The position numbers and the translations under genes were made by a program. From Rhizobium sp. ARZ01 (GTDB lineage Bacteria > Pseudomonadota > Alphaproteobacteria > Rhizobiales > Rhizobiaceae): a DNA stretch of 64,000 nucleotides. Below are positions 8,429 to 16,787 of this stretch, one piece after another (the first letter of the stretch is position 1; each line of letters opens with the position of its first letter). The notes beneath the pieces are model-generated. The model was not told where the DNA came from. It was given only the letters and a program-made list of their open reading frames with translations, and searched no databases. The stretch is taken from NCBI RefSeq assembly GCF_014851675.1, contig NZ_JACVAE010000001.1:2170001-2234000 (forward strand). Direction: 5' to 3'.

Positions 8429-10072
8429 ATGATGATGAAAATGTTCAATGGTCGCGCACGGATGCTCGCATCGAGCGCCGCGCTTTCGCTTCTGATGATG
8501 ACGGCTCCGGCCGCATTTGCTGATACCCCGAAGGATACGCTCGTCGAAGCATTCGCCATCGACGACATCATCACCATGGATCCGGGCGAGGCTTTCGAGC
8601 TCTCGACGGCGGAAATGACCAGCAACACCTATGATCTGCTCGTCCGCCTCGATCCGACCGACACCTCCAAGGTCAAGGGCGACCTCGCCGAGAGCTGGAC
8701 CGTCTCCGATGACGGTCTCACCTACACCTTCAAGCTCAAGTCCGGCCTGAAGTTCGCTTCCGGCAACCCGATCACCGCCGAAGACGTAGCGTTCTCGTTC
8801 GAGCGCGCGGTCAAGCTCGACAAGAGCCCGGCCTTCATCCTCACCCAGTTCGGCCTCTCCGGCGACAATGTTACCGAAAAGGCCAAGGCCGCTGACGAAA
8901 CCACCTTCGTCTTCACCGTCGACAAGCCCTATGCGCCGTCCTTCGTCCTGAACTGCCTGACGGCGACGGTTGCCTCCGTGCTCGACAAGAAGCTGGTCAT
9001 GGAGAACGCCAAGCCGGTAACGCCGACCGACGAGTACAAGTACGACACCGACTTCGGCAACGAGTGGCTGAAGACCGGCTATGCCGGCTCGGGCGCCTTC
9101 AAGCTGCGCGAATGGCGCGCCAACGAACTGGTCGTCCTGGAGAAGAACGACAACTACCATGGCGAGCAGGCCAAGCTTGCGCGTGTCATCTACCGCCACA
9201 TGAAGGAAAGCGCCGGCCAGCGCCTCGCGCTCGAAGCCGGTGACGTCGACGTTGCCCGCAACCTCGATCCGGGCGATCTCGATGCCATTGCCAAGAACGC
9301 CGACCTCGCCTCGACCAGCGCGCCGAAGGGCTCCATCTACTACATCAGCCTCAACCAGAAGAACGAGGCGCTCGCCAAGCCCGAAGTGCGTGAGGCCTTC
9401 AAGTACCTGGTCGACTACGATGCGATCGGCTCGACCCTGATCAAGGGCATCGGCGATATCCACCAGACCTTCCTGCCCAAGGGCGTTCTCGGTGCTCTCG
9501 ACGAAAAGCCCTACACAAAGGACGTCGCCAAGGCGAAGGAACTGCTTGCAAAGGCCGGCTATCCGGACGGCTTCACCGTGACCATGGATGTGCGCAACAC
9601 CCAGCCGGTCGCTGGTATCGCCGAGTCGATCCAGCAGACCCTCGCCGAAGCCGGCGTGAAGCTGGAAATCATCCCCGGCGACGGCAAGCAGACGCTTACG
9701 AAGTACCGCGCCCGCACCCACGACATTTACATCGGTGTGTGGGGCATGGACTACTTCGACCCGAACTCGAACGCCGAGACCTTCACCTCGAATACGGACA
9801 ACTCGGACGAAGGCAAGAACAAGACGCTCGCCTGGCGCAACACATGGGACGTGCCGGAACTGACGAAGGAAACGCAGGCAGCACTCCTGGAGAAGGACAG
9901 CGCCAAGCGCGCGGACATGTACAAGGGGCTGCAGAAGGCCGTTCTCGAGACCAGCCCGTTCGTCGTCATCTTCCAGCAGACGGAAGTGGCCGCGACCAGG
10001 GCGAACCTGAAGGACTTCAAGCTGGGACCGAGCTTCGACACGAACTTCGTGTCGACCGTCTCCAAGGACTGA
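8429..10072 (+). CDS. Peptide ABC transporter periplasmic binding protein (DppA/OppA type)
   Basis: A 547-residue family-5 solute-binding protein. A Sec signal peptide covers about residues 1-31 (hydrophobic LASSAALSLLMMTAPAAFA). The mature part shows family-5 landmarks: ITMDPGEAFE, LAESWTVSDDGLTYTFKLKSGLKFASGNPITAEDVAFSFER, YISLNQKN and VREAFKYLVDYDAI. It captures di/oligopeptides for the permeases that follow. The start at 8429 has AAGGGAACGG upstream. It lies 42 bp after the dipeptidase, suggesting import and hydrolysis are co-expressed. Confidence 0.92.
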   Translation: MMMKMFNGRARMLASSAALSLLMMTAPAAFADTPKDTLVEAFAIDDIITMDPGEAFELSTAEMTSNTYDLLVRLDPTDTSKVKGDLAESWTVSDDGLTYTFKLKSGLKFASGNPITAEDVAFSFERAVKLDKSPAFILTQFGLSGDNVTEKAKAADETTFVFTVDKPYAPSFVLNCLTATVASVLDKKLVMENAKPVTPTDEYKYDTDFGNEWLKTGYAGSGAFKLREWRANELVVLEKNDNYHGEQAKLARVIYRHMKESAGQRLALEAGDVDVARNLDPGDLDAIAKNADLASTSAPKGSIYYISLNQKNEALAKPEVREAFKYLVDYDAIGSTLIKGIGDIHQTFLPKGVLGALDEKPYTKDVAKAKELLAKAGYPDGFTVTMDVRNTQPVAGIAESIQQTLAEAGVKLEIIPGDGKQTLTKYRARTHDIYIGVWGMDYFDPNSNAETFTSNTDNSDEGKNKTLAWRNTWDVPELTKETQAALLEKDSAKRADMYKGLQKAVLETSPFVVIFQQTEVAATRANLKDFKLGPSFDTNFVSTVSKD

Positions 10073-10087
10073 TCGGGAAAAAGACCT

Positions 10088-11155
10088 TTGTCCGCTATTC
10101 CAACTCAAGCAGGGGCCGGGCGCGCAAGCGCCCGAGCCCGCTCGCTCGTCCTCGCCACGCTGCGTTTTCTCGTCATTGTGGTGACGACCTATCTCGGCCT
10201 TCTCGCCGTGACCTTCTTCATCGGCCGCGTCATCCCGATTGATCCCGTGCTCGCCATTCTCGGCGACCGCGCACCGCAGCACGTGGTCGACCGCGTGCGC
10301 GAAGAGATGGGCTTCAACCTGCCGCTCTACCAGCAGTTCTTCCTCTACGTGAAGGGCGCACTGCAGGGGGATTTCGGTACCTCCGTCCTGACCACCAATC
10401 CGGTGATGCAGGACATTCGACGGGTCTTTCCGGCGACGATCGAGCTTGCCACGCTAGGCACGCTCATCGGCGCCCTCTTCGGCATCCCGCTCGGCGTTCT
10501 CGCCGCCGTCAAGCGCGGCAGCCTTGCCGACCAGATCGTCCGCGTCATCGGCCTCATCGGCTATTCCGTGCCGATCTTCTGGCTGGCGCTGCTTTCGCTC
10601 GTACTCTTCTACGCCAAGCTTCAATGGGCCGCATTCCCCGGCCGCGTCGACGTTGTCTACGAATATTCCTTCACCCCGGTCACAGGCTTCTACCTGATCG
10701 ATGCGACTATGCAGGGTGCCTGGGACGTGCTGTGGGACCTGATCCGCCACATCGCCTTGCCCGCTTGTCTCCTCGGCTACTTTGCGCTGGCCTATATCAG
10801 CCGCATGACACGCAGCTTCATGCTCAATGAACTGAGTCAGGAATACATCGTCGCCGCCCGCGCCAAGGGCCTTTCGGAAACCCGCATCATCTGGGGCCAT
10901 GCCCTGCGCAACGCCGCCGTGCCGCTGATCACGGTTATCGCGCTTTCCTATGCCGGCCTTCTCGAAGGCTCGGTGCTGACGGAAACGGTATTCGCCTGGC
11001 CGGGTCTCGGCCTCTACATCACCAATTCGCTCCAGAACGCCGACATGAACGCGGTGCTTGGCGGAACGATCGTCATCGGCTCCGTCTTCATCGCCATCAA
11101 CCTTCTGTCGGATCTGCTGTATCGGACACTTGACCCGAGGACGCGCACGCGATGA
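10088..11155 (+). CDS. Peptide ABC transporter permease (DppB type)
   Basis: A 355-residue inner-membrane permease with about six hydrophobic segments. The first (LRFLVIVVTTYLGLLAVTFFIG) precedes the DppB-typical IPIDPVLAILGDRAP and GFNLPLYQQFFLYVKGALQGDFG. The EAA coupling loop is EYIVAARAKGLSETRIIWGHA. The likely start is TTG at 10088, with GGGA about 8 bases upstream and no suitable ATG in the N-terminal region; the unusual start may lower expression relative to the binding protein. Its stop overlaps the next permease (ATGA). Confidence 0.9.
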   Translation: MSAIPTQAGAGRASARARSLVLATLRFLVIVVTTYLGLLAVTFFIGRVIPIDPVLAILGDRAPQHVVDRVREEMGFNLPLYQQFFLYVKGALQGDFGTSVLTTNPVMQDIRRVFPATIELATLGTLIGALFGIPLGVLAAVKRGSLADQIVRVIGLIGYSVPIFWLALLSLVLFYAKLQWAAFPGRVDVVYEYSFTPVTGFYLIDATMQGAWDVLWDLIRHIALPACLLGYFALAYISRMTRSFMLNELSQEYIVAARAKGLSETRIIWGHALRNAAVPLITVIALSYAGLLEGSVLTETVFAWPGLGLYITNSLQNADMNAVLGGTIVIGSVFIAINLLSDLLYRTLDPRTRTR

Positions 11156-12081
11156 GCGACATCACATCCCAAGCTCCGCTTTCCTGGCGGGAATGGCTGA
11201 TGACCGAACGGCCGGCGTCGCGCACGCAAGCCCGTCTCGGCCGCACCTACACCACCTGGCTGCGCTTCTGCGACAACAAGCTCGCACTCCTGGGCCTCGC
11301 GATCCTGGTGCTGCTGCTGCTGACGGCCGCGTTGGCCGACGTGTTGGCGCCGTATTCGCCATACATCGGCAATCTGAAGGATGAACGGCTCTTGGCGCCG
11401 AGCGCGCTGCACTGGTTCGGCACCGACGACCAGGGCCGCGATATCCTTTCGCGCGTGATCTACGGCTCGCGACTGACGCTGTTTGTCGTCATTCTCGTTG
11501 CCATCATCGCCGCACCCGTCGGCCTCCTGATCGGCACCGTGGCCGGCTATGCCGGCGGCTGGGTCGACGCCGTCTTGATGCGCATCACCGACATCTTCCT
11601 CGCCTTCCCGAAGCTGGTTCTTGCACTCGCCTTCGTCGCAGCCCTCGGTCCGGGTATCGAGAATGCGGTGCTCGCGATCGCCATCACATCGTGGCCGCCC
11701 TATGCGCGCATCGCGCGGGCCGAGACCATGACCTTCCGCAATGCCGACTACATCGCGGCGGTGAAGCTCATGGGGGCCTCGCCGATGCGGATCGTGCTGC
11801 GCCACATCATGCCGCTCTGCATGCCCTCGCTGATCGTGCGCGTCACGCTCGACATGGCCGGCATCATCCTGACCGCCGCCGGCCTCGGCTTCCTCGGCCT
11901 CGGCGCACAGCCGCCGCTGCCCGAATGGGGTGCCATGATCGCCTCCGGTCGCCGCTTCATCCTCGACCAGTGGTGGGTTGCCGCCGCTCCGGGTGCCGCA
12001 ATCCTCATCGTGAGCCTCGGCTTCAACCTGCTCGGTGATGGCCTGCGCGACGCGCTTGATCCGAAGGAGGAAGGCCGGTGA
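11152..12081 (+). CDS. Peptide ABC transporter permease (DppC type)
   Basis: A 309-residue permease partner of the preceding gene. An N-terminal cytoplasmic stretch leads to LALLGLAILVLLLLTAALADVLAPY and the DppC signature WFGTDDQGRDILSRVIYGSR; the EAA loop is DYIAAVKLMGASPMRIVLRHI, followed by GLGFLGLGAQPPLPEWGAM. The ATG at 11152 overlaps the upstream stop by 4 bases. The downstream ATPase begins with GTG overlapping this stop, so the importer is translationally coupled. Confidence 0.92.
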   Translation: MSDITSQAPLSWREWLMTERPASRTQARLGRTYTTWLRFCDNKLALLGLAILVLLLLTAALADVLAPYSPYIGNLKDERLLAPSALHWFGTDDQGRDILSRVIYGSRLTLFVVILVAIIAAPVGLLIGTVAGYAGGWVDAVLMRITDIFLAFPKLVLALAFVAALGPGIENAVLAIAITSWPPYARIARAETMTFRNADYIAAVKLMGASPMRIVLRHIMPLCMPSLIVRVTLDMAGIILTAAGLGFLGLGAQPPLPEWGAMIASGRRFILDQWWVAAAPGAAILIVSLGFNLLGDGLRDALDPKEEGR

Positions 12082-12911
12082 AGCCCCTTCTCGACATCGA
12101 AGACCTGCGCGTCACCTTCCCCGGCCGCTCCGGCCCGATCCAGGCGGTGCGCGGCGTCTCCTTGAAGCTCGGCCGCGAACGGCTCGGCATTGTCGGCGAA
12201 TCCGGTTCCGGCAAGTCGCAGACCGGCCGCGCCATCATGGGCCTGACGCCGCCGCAAGCGACGGTCGCAGCCAAGAAGATGATGTTCAACGACATCGACC
12301 TGCTGGCGGCCAGCCCCAGGCAGCGCCGGTCGCTGCGCGGCAAGCAGATGGCCATGATCTTGCAGGATCCGAAATATTCGCTGAACCCGGTGATGACCAT
12401 CGGCCGGCAGATCATGGAAACGCTGAAGACGCACGAAAGCGTCTCGCGCGGAGAGGCCCGCGACCGCGCTCTCGCCATGCTGGAAGCCGTACAGATCCGC
12501 GATCCCAAGCGTGTTTTCGACCTACACCCGCACGAGGTTTCCGGCGGCATGGGTCAACGCGCCATGATCGCAATGATGCTCGTTGCCGGTCCCGAACTCC
12601 TGATCGCCGACGAGCCGACTTCAGCGCTCGACGTTACCGTGCAGCTCGAAGTGCTCGGCATCCTCGACCGGCTGGTTGCTGATCGCGGTATGGGCCTGCT
12701 GTTCGTCTCGCACGACCTGCGCCTCGTCTCGACCTTCTGCGACCGGGTGATCGTCATGTATGCGGGCAAGATCGTGGAAGAGCTCGCGAGTGCGGACCTT
12801 GCGAATGCACAGCATCCTTATACGCGCGGATTGCTGAACTCGTTGCCGCGTATCGGCAACGACCGACACCCCCTTCCCGTTCTCGATCGCAAACCGGAGT
12901 GGGCCCTATGA
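12078..12911 (+). CDS. Peptide ABC transporter ATP-binding protein (DppD type)
   Basis: A 277-residue ABC ATPase: Walker A GESGSGKSQ, Q-loop ILQDPKYSLNP, signature VSGGMGQRAM, Walker B LLIADEPTSALDV and H-loop FVSHDLRLV. The C-terminus contains the oligopeptide-type sequence HPYTRGLLNSLPR. The GTG start at 12078 overlaps the permease stop (GTGA). It energises uptake with the paired ATPase that follows. All catalytic motifs are intact. Confidence 0.93.
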   Translation: MKPLLDIEDLRVTFPGRSGPIQAVRGVSLKLGRERLGIVGESGSGKSQTGRAIMGLTPPQATVAAKKMMFNDIDLLAASPRQRRSLRGKQMAMILQDPKYSLNPVMTIGRQIMETLKTHESVSRGEARDRALAMLEAVQIRDPKRVFDLHPHEVSGGMGQRAMIAMMLVAGPELLIADEPTSALDVTVQLEVLGILDRLVADRGMGLLFVSHDLRLVSTFCDRVIVMYAGKIVEELASADLANAQHPYTRGLLNSLPRIGNDRHPLPVLDRKPEWAL

Positions 12912-13666
12912 CCGCGGCGCTCGAAGTCAAGGCGCTCAGCGTCGAATATCATGGCCACAGGGCGCTCAACAACGTCAGCGTCTCTGTTGTGCGCGGCGAA
13001 TCCTTTGGCCTCGTCGGTGAATCTGGTTCTGGCAAGTCAACGTTGCTGCGCGCCGTTGCAGGACTGGCACCGGTCAGCGCCGGCACGATCGCGATCGATG
13101 GCAAGCAGCTGTCCAAGGACAAGCGCGATCGCGCCTTCTACCGCGAAGTCCAGATGGTCTTCCAGGACCCCTACGGCTCGCTGCATCCCCGCCAGACGAT
13201 CGATCGCGCGCTGCTTGAGCCACTCGCCATTCACGGTTTCGATAACACCGAGAAGCGCATCGTTCGTGCGCTCGAGGAAGTCGGGCTCGGCAAGGGCTTC
13301 CGCTTCCGCTACCCGCACCAGCTTTCCGGCGGTCAGCGCCAGCGTGTGGCGATCGCCCGTGCTCTGATCGTCGAACCCTCGATCGTGCTCCTCGACGAGC
13401 CGACTTCGGCGCTCGACGCCTCGGTGCAGGCGGAAATCCTGAACCTGCTGGAACAGACCCGCAAGGACCGCAAGCTGACCTTCGTCATGGTCAGCCACGA
13501 TCTCGCGGTCGTGAACCACATGTGCGAGCGCCTTGCGATCATGCAGGGCGGCCACGTTGTGGAGACGCTTCCCGCCTCCGCTCTTGCAAGCCACGCCTTC
13601 GAGGCGCCCTACACCAAGAAGCTCTTCGAGGCGAGCGAAGGCTTTCGACGCACGGGACCGGCATGA
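12908..13666 (+). CDS. Peptide ABC transporter ATP-binding protein (DppF type)
   Basis: A 252-residue ABC ATPase that completes the five-gene importer: Walker A GESGSGKSTL, Q-loop VFQDPYGSLHPRQ, signature LSGGQRQRVA, Walker B IVLLDEPTSALDA, H-loop MVSHDLAVV. The PYTKKLF C-terminal segment is present. The ATG at 12908 overlaps the previous stop; a GTG 9 bases upstream is also possible. It is the last gene of the plus-strand salvage operon, followed directly by a strong hairpin. Confidence 0.93.
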   Translation: MTAALEVKALSVEYHGHRALNNVSVSVVRGESFGLVGESGSGKSTLLRAVAGLAPVSAGTIAIDGKQLSKDKRDRAFYREVQMVFQDPYGSLHPRQTIDRALLEPLAIHGFDNTEKRIVRALEEVGLGKGFRFRYPHQLSGGQRQRVAIARALIVEPSIVLLDEPTSALDASVQAEILNLLEQTRKDRKLTFVMVSHDLAVVNHMCERLAIMQGGHVVETLPASALASHAFEAPYTKKLFEASEGFRRTGPA

Positions 13667-13670
13667 TCCT

Positions 13671-13705
13671 CTCCCCCGGCACGCGCGCGGTTCGGGGGAG
13701 ATTTT
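13671..13705 (+). terminator. Intrinsic terminator of the peptide importer operon
   Basis: CTCCCCCG (13671-13678) pairs with CGGGGGAG (13693-13700) across a 14-base GC-rich loop, followed by ATTTTC. It begins 5 bases after the DppF stop codon, where an operon terminator is expected. Confidence 0.7.
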
Positions 13706-13920
13706 CGCGACATCATACAGCCGCGGGTAAGCGATGCGGCCATACGCTGAACGCCTCAGTTCCCCATTCGTGACCACAACTGACTTGACGCTGCATGCAG
13801 TGCCGAGCGCTGCGCATTTCTCTGAACGGTCAAGCTTGTTATGCTTCGATCAGTCGGGGCGGCATCGGTGCTATCGTAGATGGCCCATCCAGAATGGCGG
13901 CTTGAACGGGAGCGACGCGG

Positions 13921-14199
13921 ATGAGAATTGCGTTTTTGCTTTTCGCCTTCACCTTGTGCCTAGCAGGCTGCTCACCAACGGCCGGCGGCGGGAGCTATCC
14001 GGAGCCGATTCCGGGGAGCATTACCTATGGCGGACAGCCGCGCACGAAACTCACCAAATCCCCCGTCGGCAGCTGGTTCAACCATCGCTTCTCCGATCAG
14101 TCTGGCAATCTGGTCCAGGAGACCTACGTCATTCAGACCGACCGGTCGCTGCTTCTAGTGAACCGTCTCGTCATCGTTGAGGACGCCCTGAGCGATTAA
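13921..14199 (+). CDS. Small lipoprotein of unknown function
   Basis: A 92-residue predicted lipoprotein. A hydrophobic signal peptide ends in the lipobox LAGC with Cys17 as the lipidation site, then a glycine/proline-rich linker (GGGSYPEPIPG) and a short domain with SWFNHRFSDQSGNLVQETYVIQTDRSLLLVNRLVIV. A GGGAG sequence lies just upstream of the ATG. It is monocistronic as far as can be seen. I do not recognise the family; outer-membrane or periplasmic location is inferred from the lipobox. Confidence 0.75.
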   Translation: MRIAFLLFAFTLCLAGCSPTAGGGSYPEPIPGSITYGGQPRTKLTKSPVGSWFNHRFSDQSGNLVQETYVIQTDRSLLLVNRLVIVEDALSD

Positions 14200-14418
14200 T
14201 AACATCTGCAGGAAGTGCTCGCAGGCTCAGGGATAGAGTGCCTGGGTTCGGCTAATTTGTGATTGTGGGGAGCGACCGATACGAGAGTTGCCGCTTGCTT
14301 GCCTTCTGGTTTTTGCCACACCCTAAATCAGTTAATTCTTAAGCTGTTGCCGACACAATCAGGCGGCGCGTGTCCGACGGGAGACGCGCAAACAGACCGA
14401 GAAGACGCCTGGCGGATC

Positions 14419-16644
14419 ATGAAACGTTTCGATGCAGTCCTGCGCAGTTCCATTGCCCTTCTCCGCACGAAGGGGCATTTCCTTCTGACCTTCGGTATTA
14501 CCGCCGGCGTCGTCGTCGCTCTTGCGCTTGCCGACCAGCAAAATCGGCAGCTTCAGGAAGAATATTCCCGCTCATCCGTAACCCGCCAACTGTCCCTTCT
14601 TCGCGCCCGCCTCGAGGGAAATATCCAGGGGGACATCAAGCTGGTGCAAGGCCTTGTTGCCGCGTTGTCGACCGAGCCGGACATGGATCAGGACCGGTTC
14701 GCCGATCTCGCCCGACGCACCCTCTCCGGCGAATCCCGCATCCGCAACATCGCCGTTGCGCCGGATCTCGTTGTCTCACGGATCTATCCCGTAAAGGGCA
14801 ACGAAAAATCGCTCGGCCTCGATTACCGGCGCAATCAGGCACAGAACGTGGCGGCCTTGCGCGCCCGTGACACCGAACGCATGGTGCTTACCGGACCGGT
14901 CAAGCTCGTTCAGGGCGGCCGTGGCCTTATTGCCCGTTACCCGATCTTTCGTGACAACACCGACAAGAAGCAACGGTTCTGGGGCATAGTTTCCGCCGTT
15001 GTCGATCTGGAAAAATTGATCCACAGCGCCGGCCTTCGGGCTGCGGATCTTCCGATCGACGTGGCGCTTGCGACCATCAGTCCAACAGGAAAACTTGCCG
15101 AGCCCTTCATGGGCCAGGCCGAAACCCTGGTCAACGATCCGGTCAGAATGACGATCAATCTCGGAAGCGGCGAACGGTGGGTGCTGGCGGCCGTCCCAAA
15201 AGCCGGCTGTGAGAAATCCCTGTGGCCCTTCCGCATCCGGCTATTTGGGCTTGGTATCGTTATTGTCGCACCGGTCCTTTGGTCTTGCTGCCTTATGCGG
15301 GAGCGGCAAAGGCATATTGTGGAGCTCGAAACGGCCCGGCGGGCGATGGAGCATAACTCGTTGCACGATACACTGACGGGGCTGGCGAACCGGCGCTACC
15401 TCGACCAGGTGCTGGAGCGTCTTGATCCGATTGAGGCACCGCTCACCATTCTTCACATCGACCTCGACCGCTTCAAAGAGATCAACGATACGCTCGGCCA
15501 TGCAGCCGGCGACGAGATCCTCAGGCGCTCCGCCGATGTCTTGAGGGCGCAGATCGGCAACGGGGACCTTATCGCCCGGATCGGCGGCGACGAGTTCGTG
15601 ATCGTTTCGACCGAAGATCGCGATTTGCGTGGTCACCTTTCGCTGGCAGAACAGATCGTGCGCGAAATGAGCCAGCCGATACTGCTCGACAATCATGAAT
15701 GCCGCATTGGCGCAAGCGTCGGCGTCGCATCCCGTGCGTCGTCGGACGAAGCCACAAAGCAGCTGCTGATCAACGCCGATCTGGCGCTCTACGAAGCCAA
15801 GCGCAATGGCCGCAATCGCGTAGAGTACTTCAACGAGACATTGCGCCTGAACACGGTCCGGATAAAGCAGACCGGCGACGAAATCCTGCGGGCGCTCGAG
15901 CGTGGGGAATTCACGGCCTACTACCATCCGCAATTCGATGCCTCTACGTTCGAGATTACCGGGGTCGAGGCGCTGGCGCGCTGGAACCATCCTTCACGCG
16001 GCGTCCTTGCGCCTGACGCCTTTCTCTCGATTGCAGAAAACCTCAATGTCGTTGCCGCCATCGACGATACGGTCCTGCGTCACGCGATGCTGCAGTTCAC
16101 ACGCTGGTCGGCGAGCGATTTCGGCATTCCGAAGGTTTCCGTCAATGTCTCCGCCCAGCGCCTGCGCGACGAAACACTGCTTGACACCCTGCGGGGACTG
16201 GCGCCGCGGGCCGGTACGCTGTCGTTCGAGCTTTTGGAATCAATCTCCTTCGACACGGCCGATGACCAGTTGCGTCATACGATCGATAAGATACAAGCGC
16301 TCGGCATCGACATCGAGATTGACGACTTCGGCACCGGCTATGCCTCCATTGTCAGCCTTATGGACCTTTCGCCTCGGCGGCTGAAGATCGACCGCCGGCT
16401 GGTCATGCCGATCCTGGAATCCTACTCGCAGCAACGGCTGATCTCCTCCATTATCGACATCGGCCGACATCGCGGCATCGAAATTGTCGCCGAGGGCGCC
16501 GAAACGCTCATGCATGCGAAGCTGCTGCGCGATCTCGGCTGCCAGGTCCTGCAGGGCTTTGCCTTCGCCCGCCCCATGTCGGCCGACGACTTCATGACCT
16601 TCGTGCGTGACCGCCATTGGCTTGCCTTGCAGCAACGTGCGTGA
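14419..16644 (+). CDS. CHASE-GGDEF-EAL cyclic-di-GMP protein
   Basis: A 741-residue inner-membrane signalling protein. A first membrane segment (about residues 20-37) precedes a periplasmic CHASE-type sensor (about 50-265, with GLDYRRN), then a second membrane segment (LFGLGIVIVAPVLWSCCL). The cytoplasmic part has a GGDEF domain with intact GGDEF at 389-393 and an EAL domain with EAL at 517-519 plus the DDFGTGYAS loop. Both catalytic signatures are intact, so it could make and degrade c-di-GMP; net activity cannot be predicted. The ATG at 14419 is preferred because it directly precedes the cytoplasmic leader and membrane segment; the ribosome site is weak. The 219 bp upstream show nothing recognisable. 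Confidence 0.92.
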   Translation: MKRFDAVLRSSIALLRTKGHFLLTFGITAGVVVALALADQQNRQLQEEYSRSSVTRQLSLLRARLEGNIQGDIKLVQGLVAALSTEPDMDQDRFADLARRTLSGESRIRNIAVAPDLVVSRIYPVKGNEKSLGLDYRRNQAQNVAALRARDTERMVLTGPVKLVQGGRGLIARYPIFRDNTDKKQRFWGIVSAVVDLEKLIHSAGLRAADLPIDVALATISPTGKLAEPFMGQAETLVNDPVRMTINLGSGERWVLAAVPKAGCEKSLWPFRIRLFGLGIVIVAPVLWSCCLMRERQRHIVELETARRAMEHNSLHDTLTGLANRRYLDQVLERLDPIEAPLTILHIDLDRFKEINDTLGHAAGDEILRRSADVLRAQIGNGDLIARIGGDEFVIVSTEDRDLRGHLSLAEQIVREMSQPILLDNHECRIGASVGVASRASSDEATKQLLINADLALYEAKRNGRNRVEYFNETLRLNTVRIKQTGDEILRALERGEFTAYYHPQFDASTFEITGVEALARWNHPSRGVLAPDAFLSIAENLNVVAAIDDTVLRHAMLQFTRWSASDFGIPKVSVNVSAQRLRDETLLDTLRGLAPRAGTLSFELLESISFDTADDQLRHTIDKIQALGIDIEIDDFGTGYASIVSLMDLSPRRLKIDRRLVMPILESYSQQRLISSIIDIGRHRGIEIVAEGAETLMHAKLLRDLGCQVLQGFAFARPMSADDFMTFVRDRHWLALQQRA

Positions 16645-16787
16645 GGCTGGCGATACCCCGCAGGTCGTCTGCCGGTGCGACATCTGCCACGGAAAAAACT
16701 GAAGGACGGCACTGCCGATCAGGCAGGCCGCCCTTCGATTGCCGGATGAACCGGGGCGCCCCGGGTGTCCCGGGACGCTTCACTTGA

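Noticed and set aside
7994..10282. Very long minus-strand open frame antisense to the dipeptidase and peptide-binding protein genes
   Set aside because: It is the mirror of GC-rich codon bias in well-recognised plus-strand genes and encodes no recognisable domain.
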